A stretch of DNA of 64,000 nucleotides from Limiplasma sp034927815 (GTDB lineage Bacteria; Bacillota; Clostridia; Christensenellales; Aristaeellaceae): assembly GCA_034927815.1 (NCBI GenBank), contig JAYFPK010000004.1, forward strand, positions 98,518 through 162,517, given 5' to 3'. The notes beneath the pieces are model-generated. The model searched no databases and was not told the origin of the DNA. It was given only the letters and a program-made list of their open reading frames with translations. Below, piece by piece: positions 50,119 to 59,421 of this stretch (position 1 is its first letter; the number at the start of each line of letters is the position of its first letter). Both the position numbers and the translations under genes were made by a program.

Positions 50119-50904
50119 ATGGAGCTGTTTAACCACAAACGGGTCGCGGAGGGGTATGCGAAGGACCGGCCCAGCAACCACCGCAGGATTATCGCAAAAA
50201 TCAGAAAAGAGCTGCAATTGGAGCAAAGCTTTGAGCGCGGGTTGGACGTGGGCTGCGGCTCGGGGTCGTCCACGGCCGCGCTAAAGGAGCTCTGCCATCA
50301 GGTGATCGGCCTGGAAGAGGCCCCGGAAATGCTGCGGGTGGCGCAAAGGGAGCACCAGGCCCCGGATATCCGCTTTTGGCAAGGCAAGGCGGAGGAAGCC
50401 CCGTTTCCAGAGGATTTCTTTGATATCGCGACAGCCTCGGGCTCTATCAACTGGATCGACCCAAGGCTGTTTTTGCCGTCCATGAGCAGGCAAATCAAAG
50501 CGGGTGGGTGGCTCATCATCTATGACGATGCCATTTCGAGCCGGAGCGCCGGTGATGAATCCTTTGCGCAGTGGTACAACAACGAGTACCTTGCCGCGTT
50601 TCCCAAGCCGTTCCGCAAGGAGGAGAAATGGGACGCGGAGCTTCTGGCCCCTTACTCCTTTCGCATCGTCAAGCAGGAGGAGGACGCCCATAGGGTGACG
50701 ATGAACCAGGAGGAATTTCTCCGCTTTATGATCACGCAATCCAACGTTGTTTCGGCAGTGGAGCGGGGAGAGCGGTCTTTGGAGAGTGTGAAGGAGTGGT
50801 TTCGTCAAACCCTGGAGAGGATCTTCAGGGGCGGCGGCAGAGAAGTCGGATTTGAAGGGTATATCTGGTACATTCAAAACGCGAAGCAGGGCAGGAGGGG
50901 TTGA
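50119..50904 (+). CDS. Class I SAM-dependent methyltransferase
   Basis: A 261-residue cytoplasmic methyltransferase. SAM motif I is LDVGCGSGSSTAAL near residues 41-54, followed by GLEEAPEMLRVA (motif II acid) and ASGSINWID as the motif-IV region. KAGGWLIIYDD is motif VI. The substrate cannot be told. I chose ATG 50119, which has GGAGGAGG ten bases upstream; a longer frame from 50044 has no start signal. It stands between holA and the cupin regulator. Base composition is slightly lower in GC than that of its neighbours. Confidence 0.8.
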   Translation: MELFNHKRVAEGYAKDRPSNHRRIIAKIRKELQLEQSFERGLDVGCGSGSSTAALKELCHQVIGLEEAPEMLRVAQREHQAPDIRFWQGKAEEAPFPEDFFDIATASGSINWIDPRLFLPSMSRQIKAGGWLIIYDDAISSRSAGDESFAQWYNNEYLAAFPKPFRKEEKWDAELLAPYSFRIVKQEEDAHRVTMNQEEFLRFMITQSNVVSAVERGERSLESVKEWFRQTLERIFRGGGREVGFEGYIWYIQNAKQGRRG

Positions 50905-51018
50905 CAGCCCTTTTGCGGCATTGCGGTTTTGGCAACGGAAGGAAGAGTTCCGCGCCGCCCTTCCAAAGCGGACGCGGTCCCACTACGGAAGAAAAACAGC
51001 CGAAACCTGGGAAATGCA

Positions 51019-51048
51019 TTGCGCAGCCCCATATAGTTCCTGTATAAT
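51019..51048 (+). promoter_or_regulatory. Promoter of the XRE-cupin and acyl-CoA synthetase genes
   Basis: TTGCGC (51019-51024), 18-nt spacer, TATAAT (51043-51048). Transcription would begin near 51055 and give a leader of about 37 nt. Confidence 0.6.
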
Positions 51049-51091
51049 AGCCCAAAGTATGCCCAAAGGGGCCAAAAAGGAGGTTTCCTTT

Positions 51092-51646
51092 ATGTCCGAC
51101 CCGGTGAAGCAGATCGCCATGCGTATTTTGGATCTTCGCGAAATTTCGGACTACACCGTCCAGCAAATGGCGGACGCGCTGGGCGTGCCCGCGGAGGAAT
51201 ACCGGACCTATGAGAGCGGCGAAGTGGACATGCCCATCAGCTTCTTGGTGAAGATCGGCGAGGTCTTTCATGTGGATATGACCGAGCTGTTGACGGGAGA
51301 GGCCCCCAGGCTTAGCGTGCTGAGCGTCACCCGGGCGGGGAAGGGGCAGGACATCATCCGGCATGACCAATATACGTACAAGAATTTGGCCTATAACTTT
51401 GCCCATCGGAAGATTGAGCCCCTGTATGTGACCGTCCCCCCCTACATCAACCGGGAGATGGTGCCCAACAGCCATGAGGGCCAGGAGTTTGACTACATCC
51501 TTTCCGGCGTGATGCGCATGGTCATTGGAAAAAATGAAGTGGTGCTGCATCCCGGAGACAGCGTGTACTACAACTCGCGCACCCCCCATGCCATGCAGGC
51601 CGTGGGCGACGAACCGGTGCATTTTTTGGCGATGGTCATTCCCTAA
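51092..51646 (+). CDS. XRE-family regulator with C-terminal cupin domain
   Basis: A DNA-binding protein of 184 residues. The N-terminal helix-turn-helix (about 12-70) has TVQQMADALGVPAEEYRTYESGEVDMP. The C-terminal cupin (about 105-184) has EGQEFDYILSGVMRMVIG and LHPGDSVYYNSRTPHAMQAVG, a probable ligand or metal pocket. ATG 51092 follows AAGGAGG. Such HTH-cupin proteins often sit beside acyl-CoA synthetase genes in Clostridia; here the two are 54 nt apart and probably share a promoter, so it likely regulates its own operon. Confidence 0.82.
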   Translation: MSDPVKQIAMRILDLREISDYTVQQMADALGVPAEEYRTYESGEVDMPISFLVKIGEVFHVDMTELLTGEAPRLSVLSVTRAGKGQDIIRHDQYTYKNLAYNFAHRKIEPLYVTVPPYINREMVPNSHEGQEFDYILSGVMRMVIGKNEVVLHPGDSVYYNSRTPHAMQAVGDEPVHFLAMVIP

Positions 51647-51700
51647 GGAGCCCCAGGCGCATGAAAATGAACGCCCGCAGTAGAAAGGGAGTTTGGAAGG

Positions 51701-53794
51701 ATGCTGGCGGAGAGGTACATACGGACGGATTTTACCTCCCAGGAGGATTTTGAACGGAACTTTTCCCTGAAAGTGCCGCAGCGCTTTCATTTTGCTTACG
51801 ACATCGTGGACGAATACGCCAGGACGGAGCCCGGCAAGCGGGCGCTGATCTGGTGCGATTTGCACGGTAATGAGCGCACCTTCACCTTCGGGGACATGAG
51901 CCGCCTCAGCGACCAGGCCGCCAATGTCTTTGCGGCCCATGGGCTGAAAAAGGGCGACGCGGTAATCCTGATGCTCAAGCGCCGCTACCAGTTCTGGATC
52001 GCGGCCTTAGGGCTGCTGAAGGTGGGCTGCGTGCTGATCCCCGCCACGGCGCAGCTGCAAAAGAAGGACATCGTCTACCGGGCCAACGCCTCCGGAGCCA
52101 GCGCCGTTGTGTGCGTGGAGGAGGCGGAGGTGCGGGCCAACGTCTGGGCGGCCAAGCCTGAGTGCGAAACGGTCCACACCCTCTTTACCCTGTGCGAGGA
52201 CGAGCACTTTTGCAACTTTGACCAGGAACTCGCCGCCGCTTCCCCCCATTGGGAGAAGCCCGCAGAGCTGCCTGAAAACCAGGACAGGATGCTGCTGTAC
52301 TTCACCAGCGGCACCACGGGCATGCCCAAGATGGCGGCCCACAGCTGGACCTATCCCATCGCCCAGACGGTGACGGCCTACTACTGGCACAACCTGGGGG
52401 ACGGGGACGTCCACATGGCCGTGGCGGATACTGGCTGGGCCAAGGCGGGCTGGGGCAAGATGTTCGGCCAGTGGATTTGCGGGGCGACGCTGTTTGTGTA
52501 CGATTTTGACCGGCTGGTGGCCCCGGAGCTCATGGAGGTCATCACCCGGCACAAGGTCACCAGCTTTTGCGCGCCCCCTACGGTGTACCGCTTCATGATC
52601 AAGGAAGACATCGGCAAATACGATTTCAGCCACCTGCGCTGGGCCAACTGCGCCGGGGAGCCCTTAAACCCCGAGGTGTACGAGCAATTCCTCAAGGCCA
52701 CGGGGGTGAAGATCCACGAGGGCTTCGGCCAGAGCGAAACCACCCCCTTGCTGATGACCACCAAGTGGATGGAGCCCAAGCCCGGCTCCACGGGCAAGCC
52801 CTCCCCCGCCTATGATATCGCCCTGGTAGACGCACAGGGCGACGAGGTGGAGGACGGCGTGGAGGGCGAGATCGTCATCCGCATGGACCAGGGGCATCCC
52901 CCGGGGCTGTTCTCGGGCTATTACCGCAACCAGGAGCAGACCGACGAGGTGTTTTACGGCGGGCTGTACCACACCGGGGACATGGCCTGGCGGGACGTGG
53001 AGGGGTATTATTACTTCATCGGCCGCAGCGACGACGTGATCAAATCCAGCGGCTACCGCATCGGGCCCTTTGAGGTGGAAAGCGCCCTGCTGACCCACCC
53101 GGCCGTGCTGGAATGCGCCGTGACCGCCGTGCCCCACCCGGAACGGGGCCAGGTGGTGAAAGCCACGGTGGTGCTGGCCAAGAACCGGGGCTACGAGGCC
53201 GGGGACGAGCTGGCCAAGGCTCTTCAAAAGCATGTCAAGGAGGTGACCGCCCCCTACAAATACCCCCGGATCGTGGAATTTGTGGAGGAGCTGCCCAAGA
53301 CCATCAGCGGGAAAATCCAGCGCAAGCTGATCCGCACCCGGGACGAGGGCACCCGCATCGAGGCGGAAAAGGCCGTGGTGAAGCAATCCATCGCCCTGAC
53401 CGCGCTGGTGGTGCGGGATTATGACGAGGCCATCGCCTTCTTTACCGAGAAGCTGGACTTCACCCTTCTGGAGGATACCTACCAGCAGGAGCAGGACAAG
53501 CGCTGGGTGGTGGTGGCTCCGCCGGGCTCCAAGGAGGCGGGGATTTGGCGGGCCCGGGCCAGCAAGCCCCGCCAGGAGGACTTTGTTGGGGAGCAGACCG
53601 GCGGCCGGGTATTCCTCTTTTTGCAAACCAACGATTTCTGGAGGGACTACCGCAGGATGCGGGCCAAGGGGATCGAGTTCACCCGGGAGCCCCACCAGGC
53701 CGCCTACGGTACCGTGGCGGTGTTCAAGGACCTGTACGGGAACCTGTGGGATTTGGTGGAGTATGAGAAAAGCCATTTCATGAGGAACCGGTAA
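51701..53794 (+). CDS. Acyl-CoA synthetase (AMP-forming) fused to a VOC domain
   Basis: A 697-residue cytoplasmic protein. Residues 1-555 are an ANL ligase that activates a carboxylic acid as acyl-AMP and then acyl-CoA. Motif A3 is YFTSGTTGMPKM near 203, A5 GFGQSETT near 345, A7 YHTGDMAWRD near 425, and the A10 lysine is in PKTISGKIQRKL near 535. The part after about 565 is a vicinal-oxygen-chelate (glyoxalase-like) domain ending FKDLYGNLWDLVEY. The usual first metal-ligand His is replaced by Leu in SIALTALVV, so metal chemistry may be lost. The frame is open across the junction with no stop. The acid substrate is unknown; medium-chain synthetases are nearest. Confidence 0.85.
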   Translation: MLAERYIRTDFTSQEDFERNFSLKVPQRFHFAYDIVDEYARTEPGKRALIWCDLHGNERTFTFGDMSRLSDQAANVFAAHGLKKGDAVILMLKRRYQFWIAALGLLKVGCVLIPATAQLQKKDIVYRANASGASAVVCVEEAEVRANVWAAKPECETVHTLFTLCEDEHFCNFDQELAAASPHWEKPAELPENQDRMLLYFTSGTTGMPKMAAHSWTYPIAQTVTAYYWHNLGDGDVHMAVADTGWAKAGWGKMFGQWICGATLFVYDFDRLVAPELMEVITRHKVTSFCAPPTVYRFMIKEDIGKYDFSHLRWANCAGEPLNPEVYEQFLKATGVKIHEGFGQSETTPLLMTTKWMEPKPGSTGKPSPAYDIALVDAQGDEVEDGVEGEIVIRMDQGHPPGLFSGYYRNQEQTDEVFYGGLYHTGDMAWRDVEGYYYFIGRSDDVIKSSGYRIGPFEVESALLTHPAVLECAVTAVPHPERGQVVKATVVLAKNRGYEAGDELAKALQKHVKEVTAPYKYPRIVEFVEELPKTISGKIQRKLIRTRDEGTRIEAEKAVVKQSIALTALVVRDYDEAIAFFTEKLDFTLLEDTYQQEQDKRWVVVAPPGSKEAGIWRARASKPRQEDFVGEQTGGRVFLFLQTNDFWRDYRRMRAKGIEFTREPHQAAYGTVAVFKDLYGNLWDLVEYEKSHFMRNR

Positions 53795-53812
53795 CGGCGC
53801 AAAAGGCGCGAA

Positions 53813-53840
53813 GGGGCCCCGGCCAGCTGGCCGGGGCCCC
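53813..53840. terminator. Perfect 28-nt palindrome, probable bidirectional terminator
   Basis: GGGGCCCCGGCC (53813-53824) and GGCCGGGGCCCC (53829-53840) pair fully around AGCT. It separates the convergent synthetase and aldo/keto reductase genes. T-runs are poor on both sides, so termination may depend on stem strength. Confidence 0.6.
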
Positions 53841-53855
53841 TGTGTCTCCATCCGC

Positions 53856-54791
53856 TTACCTGGACAACTCGTCCAACTCCGCCCGTTCCTTCTGCGTCAG
53901 CCCAAAGGAAAAGGCCATGGCGTTATCCTGGGCTTGCCGGGGGGTTTTGACCCCGGTGATCACCACGCTGCGGGGGAGGGAATCCAAAATCCAGCGGATG
54001 GCGACGCTGGCTACAGACACCCCATATTTCCGGGCTATGGGCCGCATGGCCTCCACGATGCGCAGATTCTTCTCCAATTTGTCCCCATAGAAATTGTCAT
54101 AGACCAAGCGGCTGCGGCGGTCGTCCGCCTCAAAATGCACGTCCTTGCCGTATTTGCCGGTGAGGATGCCCTGGCCCAGGCTGCCCCAGGTAAGGGGAGA
54201 AACGTCCAAGGCCTGGGCGGTGTCCAATATGGCGGCCTCGTCGTTCCGGTGGGCCAGGCTGTAATGGTTCTGGAAGCTGGCCAGCTCCTGGGCGTAGGGC
54301 AAGAAGGCGGGCAGGTCCTTGGGGCTGAGGTTGCTCAGGCCGATCCCCCGGATGGCCCCCCGGCGCTTGTGCTCCAGCAGGGCCTCCATCATCTGGGGGA
54401 TGGGGGTAACCCCGTCCAGGTAGTGCACCTGGTACAGGTCGATGTAGTCCGTGCCCAGGCGGCCCAGGCTGGCCTTGAGGGCCGCGCTGATATAGGACGG
54501 GCTGTTGTCGTAAAAGGTCCGACCGCCTTCTATGCGCACGCCGAACTTGGTAGCCAGGGCCACCTGGCCGCGGCGGCCCCGGAGGGTTTCCCCCAAAGTC
54601 TCCTCCGAGCGGCCCAGGCCATAGGTGTCGGCGGTGTCAAAAAAGGTGACGCCCATGTCCAGGGCGCTGAGAATGGCGGCCTCGATCTCCTGGCGACTCA
54701 CGTGGCCCCAGCCGTATTCCCCCGCCGGGCAGCCGCCGATGCACAACCGGCTGACCTGTTGATCCAATCCTTTGAGCTGTAACGTTTCCAT
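53856..54791 (-). CDS. Aldo/keto reductase
   Basis: A 311-residue NAD(P)H-dependent reductase with the TIM-barrel signatures of the family. FFDTADTYGLGRSEETLG at about 50-67 holds the catalytic Asp and Tyr. ATKFG gives the catalytic Lys and YQVHYLD the His. A C-terminal SVASVAIRWIL motif lies near 255. The substrate is not predictable. It is the last gene of the cdaA run, 15 nt after the RNA methyltransferase gene, with AAAGGAGAG before its ATG. Confidence 0.87.
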   Translation of the reverse strand: METLQLKGLDQQVSRLCIGGCPAGEYGWGHVSRQEIEAAILSALDMGVTFFDTADTYGLGRSEETLGETLRGRRGQVALATKFGVRIEGGRTFYDNSPSYISAALKASLGRLGTDYIDLYQVHYLDGVTPIPQMMEALLEHKRRGAIRGIGLSNLSPKDLPAFLPYAQELASFQNHYSLAHRNDEAAILDTAQALDVSPLTWGSLGQGILTGKYGKDVHFEADDRRSRLVYDNFYGDKLEKNLRIVEAMRPIARKYGVSVASVAIRWILDSLPRSVVITGVKTPRQAQDNAMAFSFGLTQKERAELDELSR

Positions 54792-54806
54792 AGGCTCTCC
54801 TTTGTG

Positions 54807-56171
54807 TCAGGGGCGGCGAAGCCCCTTGGGATAATGGTTTTTCAGCTGGCCGTCGCTGCCCTTGGCCCAGCCCAGGGCCAGCCCTGCATAGGCGGCCAGG
54901 ACGTAGCCGCGGGGCGCATCCTTCGGGAAGAGGGACTCCCCCCGCTGGTAGGCCTGAGCCTGAGAGAGACTCAGGGATACGGAAGGAAAGGGGAAAGGGA
55001 CGGGCAGGCCCAAAGCCAAAGCGTGGTCCGGGGCGAAAGCCTTACCCTTCATGCCGCCAAGGTGCAGCCCGGCCCGCAGGACCTTGATGCCCCTAAGGGG
55101 CGGCAGCAAGGGAGCGCTGAGCAGCGTGTCCCCCAGCATGGCGTTGGGCGGCGGCACAGTGGCGGAAGCCTCCGGGGCGCTGTGGGCCAGGAACTGCGTA
55201 AAGGCGGCCAGCGGCCCGGGAGAGGGCGATTTGAGGACCTGGGCGGGAGCCAGAAAGGCAGTTTGCGGATGCTCCCCGGCCCCGCTTTTGCGAAGCTTGG
55301 CCAGAAAATGGCCCTCCCCCGGAAGCCGGTGGGGAAGCGCCTGGAGCATCCCCTCCTGGGAGAACAAAGCGCGGCCCTCCCCGGCGGGAACGGAAAACTC
55401 CTCAGGCTCCATGTCCGGGAACGCTTGCCGGAACCAGGCGGCCATCCCCTGGTTTTCCTCCGGGCTGAAGGTACAGGTGCTGTATACCAAGCGTCCCCCG
55501 GGCCTGAGCAGCGCATAGGCCGAGGCCAGGATGCGCCGCTGCCGCGCAGCGCAGCCCGCCGGGCTGCTTTCCCGCCACTGGAGGCGGGTTTCCGGGTGGC
55601 GGCGGAACATTCCCTCCCCGCTGCAGGGGGCGTCCACCAGCACCGCGTCAAAGGCCCGGGGCCAAGCCTGGGCCAGGGCCCCGGGGTCTGCGCAGACCAC
55701 CAACGCGTTGGGGACCCCCATCCGCTCCACATTGCGGCTGAGCACCTGGGCCCGGGAGGGCACAGGCTCATTGCACACCAACAATCCCTGTCCCTCCAGC
55801 ATGTCCGCCAGCTGGGTGGATTTGCCCCCGGGGGCCGCGCACAGGTCCAGCACCCGCTCCCCGGGCCTCGGGGCCAGGATACGGGCTGGCAGCATGGCGC
55901 TGGGCTCCTGGAGATAGTAGGCCCCGGCCTCGTGGAGGGGATGGGCTCCGGCCTGGCTTTCCGGGGAGAGCCAATGGCCGTTGACAGCCCAGGGGATGGC
56001 CTCCAGCAACCCCTGGGGGCGCTCCAAGGCAGGCAGAGGCTTGCGGGGGTTCAGGCGAAGGCCCCGCAGGGCGGGGGCCTGAAGGGCAGCAAAAAAGGCG
56101 TCCGCTTCCCCGCCAAGCTGCTCCCTCATGCGGGCCGCAAACGCCTCGGGCAACGGGGGGAGCGCGCTCAC
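54807..56171 (-). CDS. RsmF-type RNA (cytosine-5) methyltransferase
   Basis: A 454-residue SAM-dependent RNA m5C methyltransferase of the NOL1/NOP2/Sun family. Motif I is VLDLCAAPGGKSTQLADML near 110, the first catalytic Cys lies in VDAPCSGEGMF and the second in VYSTCTFSPEEN near 240. The C-terminal part, with the FPFPSVSLSLSQAQ strand and a final basic ring, is the RsmF PUA-like extension. Start GTG 56171 overlaps the stop of the P-loop gene (GTGA); a TTG six codons further out is less likely. The exact rRNA or tRNA target is not shown. Confidence 0.85.
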   Translation of the reverse strand: MSALPPLPEAFAARMREQLGGEADAFFAALQAPALRGLRLNPRKPLPALERPQGLLEAIPWAVNGHWLSPESQAGAHPLHEAGAYYLQEPSAMLPARILAPRPGERVLDLCAAPGGKSTQLADMLEGQGLLVCNEPVPSRAQVLSRNVERMGVPNALVVCADPGALAQAWPRAFDAVLVDAPCSGEGMFRRHPETRLQWRESSPAGCAARQRRILASAYALLRPGGRLVYSTCTFSPEENQGMAAWFRQAFPDMEPEEFSVPAGEGRALFSQEGMLQALPHRLPGEGHFLAKLRKSGAGEHPQTAFLAPAQVLKSPSPGPLAAFTQFLAHSAPEASATVPPPNAMLGDTLLSAPLLPPLRGIKVLRAGLHLGGMKGKAFAPDHALALGLPVPFPFPSVSLSLSQAQAYQRGESLFPKDAPRGYVLAAYAGLALGWAKGSDGQLKNHYPKGLRRP

Positions 56172-56866
56172 CGCTCCTCCGACAGCCAATGGGGCTTCAT
56201 CACCGGGGCCAGGGGGAAGAAGAGGGCTTGCATATCCGGGGGAAGCTCATCCCGGAAGCGCTCATACCCCGTCACCAGGCCGATGGGCACCTCCAGGCGC
56301 TGAGAAACCTGCGTGAGCAATTCCTGGGCCTGGAGCAGGTCGCCTGCGGTGGTTTCCTCCTGGAGGTTGGCGTTGTTCACCAGATAATCCGGGCGGATGC
56401 GGGCGCGGCTTTCGATGAGGGCGAACAGCTCCAGGATGTCCTGGACCGTGCCGGAGAAGGGCCGCAGCGGGTTGACCACATACAGCGCCACCACCTGATC
56501 CCGAAGGGCGGACAGATAGGGGGCGTAGCGGCCCAAAGCCACCGCGCCGGTGTCGTCCCCGCCCACGTCTATTACCACATGGTCGTAGGGGGATTCAAAC
56601 ACGGCCTGGATCTGGGCGGGCAAGGAGGGCACATCCACGGCGGAGAGGGCAAAGGACGGCATCATCACCTCAATGCCCTCCCCCTCCAGCAGCTCCCGCT
56701 GCTCGGCGCTGCGAAAATAGGGATTCACAATGTCCAGGTCCACCAAAGCCACCCGCCCGCCGCTTATGCGGCGCTGGTGAAGGGCCAGGGCCAGGGCCAG
56801 CTCGGTTTTGCCGCTGCCGTAGTTGCCCAAAAGCAGCGTGTATTTTCCATGGGTAGGCTGCGTCAT
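56168..56866 (-). CDS. P-loop ATP/GTP-binding protein, MinD/ParA-like fold
   Basis: A 232-residue cytoplasmic NTPase. GNYGSGKTELALALAL gives the Walker A near 14-29. VALVDLDIVNPYF marks the deviant-Walker Asp strand and VIDVGGDDTGAV the Walker B. LYVVNPLRPFSG and YLVNNANLQ resemble the nucleotide-specificity strands of SIMIBI ATPases. The role of this clostridial family is unknown. It is coupled to both neighbours by ATGA/GTGA overlaps, so it is expected to be made with the disordered membrane protein and the RNA methyltransferase. Confidence 0.75.
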   Translation of the reverse strand: MTQPTHGKYTLLLGNYGSGKTELALALALHQRRISGGRVALVDLDIVNPYFRSAEQRELLEGEGIEVMMPSFALSAVDVPSLPAQIQAVFESPYDHVVIDVGGDDTGAVALGRYAPYLSALRDQVVALYVVNPLRPFSGTVQDILELFALIESRARIRPDYLVNNANLQEETTAGDLLQAQELLTQVSQRLEVPIGLVTGYERFRDELPPDMQALFFPLAPVMKPHWLSEER

Positions 56867-58008
56867 TCCTCATCGCCCTCTCCTGGTTTTTTGGGAAGCA
56901 CGGGGGAGTGGAAGGCGGTTTTGATGCTGGCCGTGGACTGGAGGTCCCGGATGGTGGGCTGGTTCTCCTCATCGCCCATGCGCACCAGCTCCCGGGCCTT
57001 TTTGGCCAAAGAGGCAAGACCGCCCTTGGCGGGCGCGGGATTGGCGGGCTCCGCCTCACGATAGTAGGAGACATAGGAGGTATCCGGGAAATTCACCAGA
57101 GGCTTCATCAGGGGCCCTTCCTCGGCCTGGGAAGGCTCCTGGGGCCCGCCCAGGCCGATGTTTTGCTGGAAGGTTTGCAGATCCAGGCCGGGATGCACGG
57201 GCTCGTTTCCGGGAAGCGGCTCACGCTTTGGGTATAGCTCCTCGGGGGCGGGAGGCGGGGCGAAGCCCGCCTGTACGTCCCGCAGGTAGGCCTCCGGTTC
57301 GGGCTTGGGGGACCCGAAGCCATAGGCCAGATCGCTGGCGGGATGCTCGTAGGGGCGCTGGTAGGAGTCCACAGGCAGCTCCGGGGCCACAGGCGTCCAG
57401 ACCTCCGTGGGATCGTCAAACACCGGCTGCACATCCGCAAAGGACGGGGTGGGATAGGAATAATCCGGCCCCGAACCGGCCATGGGCGCAAAATCCTGGG
57501 CCCAGGGAGAGGCGGGATTCTCCTGGAAGGAGGCCGCCAGGGGGGCAAAGCCCCCCTCCACCCCCGAAGCGGGCGCTTCATAGGGCATCTGGGCATAGGC
57601 GGCGGGTTGCGCGTAAGCCTCCTGAGGGGGCTCATAGGCTTCCTGGGGCTCAGGGAGAGGCTCCTGGTAGGAGGCGTACCCGTCCCGCCGGGTCATCCTG
57701 GGGGCGGGGGCACGCCTTTCATAAGCGGGGGCGCGCCCTGGGGAGGGCTTTTCCCCGGACAGCCTCCGCTTGAGCCTGTTCAGCCGGGTGCTCCACACAT
57801 AGTCGGGGCGCCACCGGAAGAAAAAGATGATCCGGTCCACCAAAAAGCCGCCCACGCAAAGCACGGCGAATATGGTTTTCCAATGAAAGCGCAAAAAGGA
57901 GAGGAAGGTCCCTCCGCTTTCGCTGCTCAGGACCCGCCAAAGGTTGTCAAACAGGGCGCGCAGCCATCCCAACAGGATGGATAAAATAGCGCTGGCAAAG
58001 CCGTTCAT
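56863..58008 (-). CDS. Membrane protein with long disordered Pro-rich cytoplasmic tail
   Basis: A 381-residue protein of unknown family. Two hydrophobic helices lie at about residues 5-25 and 44-68. The rest, from about 75, is mainly low-complexity, rich in Pro, Glu, Ala, Tyr and Gln (for example PEPQEAYEPPQEAYAQPAAYAQ). No enzyme motif is seen. It sits between the c-di-AMP synthase pair and the P-loop ATPase, and its stop overlaps the ATPase start. A scaffold that recruits the ATPase to the membrane is a fair guess but nothing more. Confidence 0.6.
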   Translation of the reverse strand: MNGFASAILSILLGWLRALFDNLWRVLSSESGGTFLSFLRFHWKTIFAVLCVGGFLVDRIIFFFRWRPDYVWSTRLNRLKRRLSGEKPSPGRAPAYERRAPAPRMTRRDGYASYQEPLPEPQEAYEPPQEAYAQPAAYAQMPYEAPASGVEGGFAPLAASFQENPASPWAQDFAPMAGSGPDYSYPTPSFADVQPVFDDPTEVWTPVAPELPVDSYQRPYEHPASDLAYGFGSPKPEPEAYLRDVQAGFAPPPAPEELYPKREPLPGNEPVHPGLDLQTFQQNIGLGGPQEPSQAEEGPLMKPLVNFPDTSYVSYYREAEPANPAPAKGGLASLAKKARELVRMGDEENQPTIRDLQSTASIKTAFHSPVLPKKPGEGDEE

Positions 58009-58062
58009 GCAACGCTTCCTTTCTTCGGGCCTGGGGGCCGCGGCATCGGAGAAAAGACCCCG

Positions 58063-59421
58063 TTACTCATCCACCTCCACACGGAAGATGGCGTTTTTGG
58101 GGGTGATGACATAGGTGAAATCCCGCTCGTCCACGCCGCTGATTTTCAGCAGAATGGGCAGCTCATACTCGCCGGCGGGCAAATCGCTGGTATCCACATA
58201 GGCGGTGAGCGCGGAGGCTTTGAGGTTGTTCAGGAGCATGGCCGGCCCGGTGAGGGTCAGGGACACGGTCTTGGTGTCGCAGTGGGTGGTGCGGTGGGCG
58301 GAGCGGTCCGTGAAGGACAGCTTGACGTTTGTAAATTCCCGGGTGCTGATCACCGGGGCGATTTCCACATGAAGGTTGATGCTGTCCGTGCTGAGGTAGA
58401 CCAGCTCGGAGGGCTTGCGGACCTTCATCTGGACGGAGAAGGATTCCTCCCGGCCGGTTACGTCCACGGGCTGCTCCAAAAACAGGGAGTCCAGGGCCTC
58501 CAGCCCGGCATCCTCCCCGGCGGCCACCACGATATTGGGCGTGGCGCTGACGCTTTTGACCTCATAGCCCTGGGCGGGAACGCCCTGGGTGAGGGAGAGG
58601 GAGGAAATGGGCAGCGTTTTGGTGGCGTACAGGGTCTGCTCCACCACGATGGAACGCAGCAGCACCCCGGCGTTGGTGACATCGATGAAATCGCTTTGGA
58701 TTTCATTGCCGTCCTTGTCCTCAAAGCGCATGGGCAAAGCGGTGCGGATCAGCCCCGTTTGGGCGGGCAGCCGGGATACGTCAAGGTCCACCATGATCCG
58801 GGCGATGCGGGTGATGATGCTTTTGGGGCCGCTGACCGACACGCTGCCGGGGTCCAGGGCGGGGGAAGGGCCGTAAAACCCCTTGGGGAACTGGCCTGTG
58901 CGCTGAACGGATACCGGCACCCGGTAGCTCATGATGTACTCGTCCACCGTCACCTCCACGCTGTCCGGGGATAGCTGGTTGACGGTGCCGTAGGTGACGG
59001 TGGAGGTGGTGGAGATGCGAAGGGTTTGGGGGCCGGCCTGGGTGATCTTGCTCAGGTCGATGCGGGGGTTATAGTTGGCGGCGGTGACGGTATTGTACTC
59101 CCGTTGGGGCACATCCGCGCTGAGGCGGACGGTGACGGGGGCCGCGGTAAAGTTGGCCAGCACGATCAGCCCGTTGCGCTGGAGGGTGTCCGCCCCGGTG
59201 ATGGTCACGGGTACGTCGGCAAAGGTGCGCTCCCGGGTCAGGGTGGGGTCCTGGGTGATGAGGCCAGCCCAAAGGCAGACCGCCAAAAACAGGGCCAGCA
59301 GCTTCCAGGGCAGGTGGTGCATCAGCATCTTCCAAAGCCGCTGGGGCAAGCTCTTGAGCGCGGCCCGGAAGGAGGCCTTCTCGGCGGCCTTTCTCTCGTT
59401 GGCTTCCGGTTCGAAATTCAT
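58063..59421 (-). CDS. cdaR: CdaR, YbbR-domain regulator of diadenylate cyclase
   Basis: A membrane-anchored regulator of CdaA, 452 residues. One helix at about 36-56 (WKLLALFLAVCLWAGLI) is followed by four YbbR repeats outside the cell, recognisable by recurrent VPVxIxG-like strand starts such as FADVPVTITGAD and by LPxG-containing turns. CdaR stimulates or tunes c-di-AMP synthesis in Bacillus and others. Its ATG overlaps the cdaA stop by 4 nt. glmM, the usual third gene, is not in this position. Confidence 0.88.
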   Translation of the reverse strand: MNFEPEANERKAAEKASFRAALKSLPQRLWKMLMHHLPWKLLALFLAVCLWAGLITQDPTLTRERTFADVPVTITGADTLQRNGLIVLANFTAAPVTVRLSADVPQREYNTVTAANYNPRIDLSKITQAGPQTLRISTTSTVTYGTVNQLSPDSVEVTVDEYIMSYRVPVSVQRTGQFPKGFYGPSPALDPGSVSVSGPKSIITRIARIMVDLDVSRLPAQTGLIRTALPMRFEDKDGNEIQSDFIDVTNAGVLLRSIVVEQTLYATKTLPISSLSLTQGVPAQGYEVKSVSATPNIVVAAGEDAGLEALDSLFLEQPVDVTGREESFSVQMKVRKPSELVYLSTDSINLHVEIAPVISTREFTNVKLSFTDRSAHRTTHCDTKTVSLTLTGPAMLLNNLKASALTAYVDTSDLPAGEYELPILLKISGVDERDFTYVITPKNAIFRVEVDE

